From contig CM035173.1 of the NCBI GenBank assembly GCA_020205615.1, positions 30,658,293-30,722,292 on the forward strand: a stretch of 64,000 nucleotides of DNA, read 5' to 3'. The translations under genes and the position numbers were made by a program. The notes below the pieces were generated by a model. It had not been told where the DNA came from. It ran no database searches and saw nothing but the letters and a program-made list of their open reading frames with translations. Positions 58,657 to 64,000 of this stretch are shown piece by piece (the stretch's first letter is position 1; the number at the start of each line of letters is the position of its first letter). This DNA is from Panax quinquefolius. Taxonomy: Eukaryota > Streptophyta > Magnoliopsida > Apiales > Araliaceae.

Positions 58657-61216
58657 TGTAAGACCCCAAACTTTTATAAATAAAGATGAATTTTTCTATA
58701 AATATTATTTTGAATATTATGGAATAAATTTGATATAATGTTATAGTTGTGGGTAATATTTATAAATTTACGCAAAGTATGCAAGTTGTTATAAAATATT
58801 AGTTTGGTCTGGGAATATTCTTTTTGTTAGGGAATATTAGTATAATGGCTCAATCATTGGTGGACCCCACAAATGTAATTATTATTGTCGGATTGAAAAG
58901 CGATAAAAATATTTTATAAAAATAACTACGGAGGTGTTACCGTTAAAACTGTTGAACTACCCGGTGGTAAAAGTAATGCGATGTCTGGCGTAGTTGCGTA
59001 GTAGCACGGTATTGATTATTGATCTTTACGTGAGAAGTCACTCGGCTATGCTCAATTATTGCTACATGAATTGTTTGCATCATATCTCTTATATTATTGA
59101 TTCAATTATTGTCACAAAGATCATCACATATAATATGTTATAGTATTAAATCAATAATTGAGACGACAAGTTATAAATGATTAATAATTGTTGAAAGATT
59201 AAATATGTGTTGATGAAAAAAAAATGATTTGAAGTAAGTTTGATTATTTTATGGGGGCTCATATGTCATCATCTAAGAGTCTCTTCACGATAGTAATTAC
59301 CCTTGTGAATAGTATTTACCTTCAAATCAATAGTAATTACCTTCGTCGATAAAAGTAATTACCCTTGTGAATAGTATTTACCTTTGTCAATAGTATTTAC
59401 CTTCGTTAATAGTAATTACCTTTACTTTACGACGTCGAACCACTTGTCATTTCACATTACAGCGGCCGAACCACTTGTCGTTTCACATTACAAAGGCCAA
59501 ACCAATTAAATCGAGCCACTTGCCTTTTCACACTAAGAAAAGTGCTAAGCTAGAAATCTTCTATAAATAGAGGCCTGGGGCTTCATTATTTTCACGAATT
59601 CATTCAAGCTATAGAGAGAGAAAGTATAGAGAATAAGAGAGAAAGAAGAAGAGTATTTTGTTACTACTAATGCTGCGATATTCAATCTCCTACCAAAAGT
59701 AAGGGGTGTTATTCTTTCTTATTCATGAAGAGAACTGTTGTTATTCCATTGCTTATTATTACATTGGAATAACTTTTGTATCTGCCATTTACCTATACTT
59801 GGTGACATTCTTCTATTATTCTGTTGGAACATCCTGCATGCATGTGTTTTACACCGGACTGGTTCCGCTTTTATTATTCTCGCTTGGAACATCCTCATGC
59901 ATGTGTTTTACAATCGACTGGTTCCGCTCTTTATTATTCTGTTGGAACATCCTGTCGCATGTGTTTTTACACCGACTGGTTCCGTCTTTATTATTCTGTT
60001 GGAATATCCTATCATGTGTTTTACACCGGATCTGGTTCCATCTTTATTATTCTGTTGGAACATCCTGTCGGTGTGAATTTCACCTGACCTGGTTCCGTTA
60101 TTTATTATTTTGTTGGAATAACCTGTCTGTGCGGTCTATCGCATGCATGGTGATTTCTTTTGTTATTCCATTCTTTATTATACCCAGTTGGTTAAAATTT
60201 TAACTTCTATACTCCATGAAATTAGTGGAATATCCTTGATATTTGCGTTTCATCCAGTATCTTTTCATGAAAATATTCTTCTGATCATTCTTGAATTTTA
60301 CTCTACAAAACAAAGATCATATTGATAATTTGGGCGTTAATAATTCTGGATAAAATAATTCTTGAACTTGTTTTATTGAATTCTTATATCATTGTCATCA
60401 TCCTCATGTTTATATTTTTTTAAAGTCACCGTGGCACAGAAAGTGCATAGATGGACTTGGTATGAATATGACCGAGAGACTATTCTTGTAATCATGGCGT
60501 AATGTTACAAATGATGTGGTAAAAATCCTCGGTTAAGTAGTAGTTCATTGATGGGCCGATTGTTGGCATTATCATGACCATTAATGAATACACAAATATT
60601 CTTGGCCCGTAGTGCATGAATAATTGTGGTCGTGATACTAAAGAATATCCTCGGCAGTAGTGTGGGGGTGATTCGATGATGTGGAATATTTATTAAAATT
60701 TGAGTCTCAACTATAAAAGATGATGAAAACCTTTTAAAACCTAAAAGATAGTAGACTTTATTTTCTACTTGACTCTTTTAATGGATTGCATATTCCGCTG
60801 CAGTTAAACTGGTTGTCTATTGTATTTTATCAGTTTAACATTGTTGAAGACTATTGATAATTTATTCTGCATTATCTTAGTCATAATATTTCTTACTGGG
60901 CTAGTTGAGCTCACCCTTTCTTTCACTGTTCTCTTCAGGAAATGAGAATATAGCTGGGACGAGTCGGGAAACGAGTGATGGTCTTGAAGATAGCATTAGT
61001 AGTCCTCACTATTCTGTGAAATAGTGTGATAATAATTGTAATGAGGACTCCTTTTTGAGTTTGTATAATATCTAGTAGACGATATTTGTATTTAAACTCA
61101 CAGTTTATGTCGTATTGCATACACCCAGCTTATGTTAGTAAGTTGTATTTAAATTACGCACCATGTAAGTGGCGACCCAAGATGGGTGATGTATCCCTAA
61201 TTATGGGGGCGTCACA
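58657..61216 (+). repeat. E6 3' LTR (2.56 kb)
   Basis: TGTAAGACCCCAAAC to GGGGGCGTCACA. 19-bp repeats 59,289-59,420, TATA at 59,562, hairpin tandem units 59,725-60,170, GTAGTGCA repeats 60,600-60,670. Confidence 0.92.
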
Positions 61217-61221
61217 AAGCA

Positions 61222-62522
61222 GGTCAAGTCTGCTTCGGCGTGCTAACATTTTCCTTTAAATAGAGGGCTAAGTTAGAATTGAAAAATCACACCAGAAACA
61301 TAAGCTTTCTCTCTTTCTCTCTCTATATTATTGGCGTATTTTGTGAGTATTTAAATACTTTGAGAGTTGTTGTTCAATCTGAGTTTCATTCAAATCACTT
61401 TCGACCTTTTAAGTAATCGATTCTTTGAGGTAAGGGATATTATTTTCTTCTTAAATGATATTATTTTCTTGAATATCATTATCTTTGAGATATTGTTATG
61501 AATTTTATTGTGGAATTTCTACCTTTTGTGTCGGGTTACTATTCACGATACTAAGACTTTATTCACAAATCTGACACTATTCAATTTGAAAATGAAATTT
61601 TCTCTTTTTCGTCCTAGATGTCTTATATGGTTACTATCTTTCATTGTATCCATGTTTTGATCTTTATTTTTGAATTCTATTTCACACTTGGTTATTATGA
61701 AGTATTATTGAATTTGCATAAACCGAAATACGAATCCCTAATATTTGTCCTTCCGTCTCACTTGGATTCGTTCTCAAAATGTTTTTCATCATCCTCGGTC
61801 CTTAATGGTGATATTTGATGAATATCTTTGGCACAGTAGTGCAGATGAATGATTACTGATGAATATCTTTGGCCCGTAGTGCAAAGATGAACAGTGTTGA
61901 GATGAACATGACCAATCTTTGATATGAATGAATATCTTTGGCCGCAGCTGCAAAGATGAATATTTGATGTAAGATGTATATTGATTGATGTTACAGGAAT
62001 AAAATATTGATGATGGACTTTTAAATTCATAGATGATAGTAGATTTCATTCTCTACTAACTCTTCTAATGAATTGTTGTTTCCGCTGCAGTTGTTGATCT
62101 AAAACTTGTTGTCTATTGTATTCTATCAGATTTTTCCCTGTTGAAGACTAAGGATAATTTGTTGTATATTATCTTAATCATAATATTATTTACTGGGCTA
62201 GTTGAGCTCACCCTTTTCCTTTTTGTTCCATTTTTCTTCTCAGGAGGTGAGAATTTAGCGAGGACTAAATGGGTATGGAGTGATGATTCGGGATAGCTGT
62301 TTTAGTAGTCCTCACTATTTTGTAGAATAGTGCATCAATAATTGTATTGAGGACTTTATTTGGGTATGGATATTGTCTAAAAGACAATATTGTATTTAAA
62401 CTCACAGTATGTGTTGTCGTATTTTGCACGACCATTGTAATAATGAAGTTGTAGTTTTCTTTCTGTACCATGTATTTGGCGACTCAAAATGGGTGTTGTA
62501 TACCTATTTTGGGGGCATCACA
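61222..62522 (+). repeat. E5 5' LTR, second part
   Basis: Resumes after the AAGCA duplication and ends GGGGGCATCACA. Holds a TATA-like TTTAAATAGAGGG at 61,255 and GTAGTGCA repeats at 61,830-61,950. With the first part the LTR totals about 2.49 kb. Confidence 0.88.
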
Positions 62523-62542
62523 GTTGGTATCAGAGCTTAGGG
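62523..62542 (+). promoter_or_regulatory. E5 primer-binding site
   Basis: GTTGGTATCAGAGCTTAGGG: exact TGGTATCAGAGC of initiator tRNA-Met primer sites, one base in from the LTR. Confidence 0.93.
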
Positions 62543-62705
62543 ATATGGTCTCTGGCGGAGACCGGGGAATAGAACTAGGAGGGGAGAGACGAGTAAATCC
62601 TTCGCTAGTGTGTCCTACCTAAGCTAATTTGTTGGTCGGTCATAATGTAGGGATATTATATGTTAATTTGTTTAATTAACCCCTATTTTATGGCAGTTTT
62701 TAAGA

Positions 62706-63872
62706 ATGACAGCTGAGAACGTTAACAATGGAGTTTATGAGACTGTGGAACAACCTTTGATTACCAACCAAGAGAACGTGCAACAGGAAGACAATATTCC
62801 TCCTGTAAACAACACTACCGAGCAAACGATGAATGATGCGATGTTTAGAAGCTTTTTGTAGTTCATGCAAAATCAGACGAGGGAGACTCGTGTACAAAAT
62901 ACGGGTGGAAATGATAAGAACGCTACATCATCACAAACAAACAAGCGATTCAAGGAGTTGGGACCACCAGATTTCTAGGGAAAGCCCGATCTGATTAAGG
63001 CAAAAATGTGGGTTAAGCAAATAACCAAGATATTCGATGTCTTGGGCTGCACAGAGGAACAGAAGGTTCCATTTGCCACCTTTATGTTCCGTGGTGAGGC
63101 GATTCTTCGTGGGAGTCTCATGAAGCGCACTCCGGCCACCGCACTCAACATGTCTTAGGAAAAATTTCAGAAACTGTTCAATGACAAGTACTTTCTTGAA
63201 AGTATTCGTCATATGAAGGAGGTAGAGTTTATTAGACTGGAACAGAACAACATGACGACGTCTCAGTACGAGGCGAAGTTCGCAGAGTTATCCAGGTTTG
63301 CACCTCATTTGGTAGAAAATGAGGAACGTATGACGCGGATGTTTCTGAGAGGTCTAAAACTCGAGATTCAAAAATATCTTATCTCTCATAAATTTTCTTT
63401 ATATTCAGATGTTGTAAACATGGCTCAATTATTAGACCGTGATAATGAGTATGTTCAACCGAGGGACCACAACCAGGGTCATACCGGTGACAGCAGTCAT
63501 CGAAGAGATGATAACCAGCGAAGAGGGAAGAATACGGACAAAAGCGGTAACCACTCGGGTGGTAATCGTGGCCATGATAATAGGAGAGGTGAGTCAAATG
63601 GAAATTTCAAAAAGAGGAGATTTAACAATGACAGGAAGACATCAACAGCAGCACCAGCACCAACAACAAATTCTAGGGGAGGAGAACGACCGCCAGTTAA
63701 ATGTTACAGATGCGGAAAGGAGGGACACATAAGTTCAAATTGTTCACAGCCTTCCAAGGTGTGTTTCAATTATGGAAAAGACGGTCACATAGCCCGAATT
63801 TGTCCAGTAGCGAAGTCAAGTCCAACTGGGACGGCGGCACCAAAGGCGACTACGGACAAAACCAAGTCGGTG
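62706..63872 (+). pseudogene. E5 gag, nearly full length, three TAG stops
   Basis: MTAENVNNGVYETVEQPLIT begins at 62,706; the reading frame stays in register to the S3 insertion and is interrupted only by three TAG codons (about 62,858, 62,977 and 63,156). Capsid: ITKIFDVLGCTEEQKVPFAT, FNDKYFLESIRHMKEVEFIR and MTRMFLRGLKLEI. From 63,213 it is fully open. The basic Arg/Asn/Gly linker is followed by zinc knuckle 1, CYRCGKEGHISSNC (good CCHC), and knuckle 2, CFNYGKDGHIARIC, where the second Cys is Tyr. At least one stop (in FL*FMQ, where E6 has Gln) fits CAG to TAG. S3 cuts gag just after KTKS. Confidence 0.9.
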
Positions 63873-64000
63873 TGTGACGCCCCCAAAATAGGTATACACA
63901 ACACCCATTCTGAGTCGCCAAATACATGGTACAAGAAGCAAACTACAACTTCAATCATACAAATGTCGTGTGAAATACGACAATATATACTGTGAGTTTA
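63873..64000 (-). repeat. S3: LTR (minus) of an E5-like element, truncated by the window edge
   Basis: TGTGACGCCCCCAAAATAGG, continuing with the complement of the E5 LTR end (GTATTTGGCGACTC...). Inserted in E5 gag. Whether it is a solo LTR or part of a whole element cannot be seen. Confidence 0.85.

Larger units (their letters stand above)
48723..61216 (+). mobile_element. E6: Ty3/gypsy chromovirus with three LTRs
   Basis: Outer LTRs 48,723-51,250 and 58,657-61,216 with perfect target duplication AAGCA (48,718-48,722 and 61,217-61,221). An additional LTR, S2, lies at 51,303-53,880 between the primer site and gag. gag, protease, RT, RNase H, integrase and chromodomain-like regions occupy 54,021-58,640. 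Heavily frameshifted. Inserted into the E5 5' LTR. Confidence 0.93.
47535..63872 (+). mobile_element. E5: gypsy element (plus), 5' LTR and gag only
   Basis: 5' LTR in two pieces (47,535-48,722 and 61,222-62,522, split by E6), a canonical primer site, and most of gag up to 63,872, where a minus-strand LTR (S3) interrupts it. pol and the 3' LTR lie beyond the window. The LTR is more divergent from E4/E6 than those are from each other. Confidence 0.88.

Noticed and set aside
62523..62542. TGGTATCAGAGC words considered as tRNA gene ends
   Set aside because: Each sits one or two bases inside an LTR and lacks a cloverleaf; these are primer-binding sites.

Overview
The window is AT-rich nuclear DNA from a flowering plant, most likely a eudicot. 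The species cannot be named from the sequence. The only recognisable host gene is the 3' end of a DUF3527-family gene at the left edge (two exons and one GT-AG intron, 1-650). Almost everything else is transposable-element DNA, mostly dead. No rRNA, tRNA, CRISPR or bacterial-type operon features were seen.

Region by region. 1-3.4 kb: gene end, a small MITE and featureless AT-rich DNA. 3.4-6.6 kb: a 5'-truncated plant L1-type LINE with reverse transcriptase (RT), zf-RVT and RNase H regions. 6.1-8.0 kb and 10.2-12.2 kb: two nearly identical copies of a ~1.95 kb block (LINE tail, MITE, copia 3' end), separated by a hAT-like element, an internal foldback and G-rich simple repeats. 11.2-13.2 kb: the 3' part of a minus-strand Ty1/copia element, E0.

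From 13,248 to the window end everything reads as one deep nest of LTR retrotransposons inside E0. E1 (minus, Ty3/gypsy, internally deleted) interrupts E0. E2 (minus, same deletion type) interrupts the 5' LTR of E1. E2 is interrupted by E3 (a structurally complete copia, 22,557-32,070, TSD ATAAT), E4 (gypsy chromovirus, plus, 33,248-46,100) and E5 (gypsy, plus, from 47,535). E4 carries a solo LTR, S1 (40,058-42,470, TSD TTGAT). E5 is split inside its 5' LTR by E6 (gypsy, plus, 48,723-61,216, TSD AAGCA), and its gag is cut by another minus-strand LTR, S3, at 63,873. E6 holds an extra LTR, S2, between its primer-binding site and gag.

The gypsy elements look like Tekay/Del-type chromoviruses: gag with CCHC knuckles, a DTGS protease (PR), RT with FIDD, RNase H, integrase (IN), and a C-terminal chromodomain-like segment. 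Their LTRs are very long (about 2.5 or 3.1 kb) and full of family-specific tandem repeats. E1 and E2 share identical RT and integrase deletion junctions, so they belong to a non-autonomous family that would need proteins from E4-like relatives. E1 also carries a gag whose body is replaced by an acidic, probably coiled-coil domain.

Caution: duplicated copies differ disproportionately at CAG/CTG (CHG) sites and homopolymers. This looks like residual long-read consensus error at methylated cytosines. Many frameshifts, and some stops, may therefore be errors of the sequence rather than real decay.
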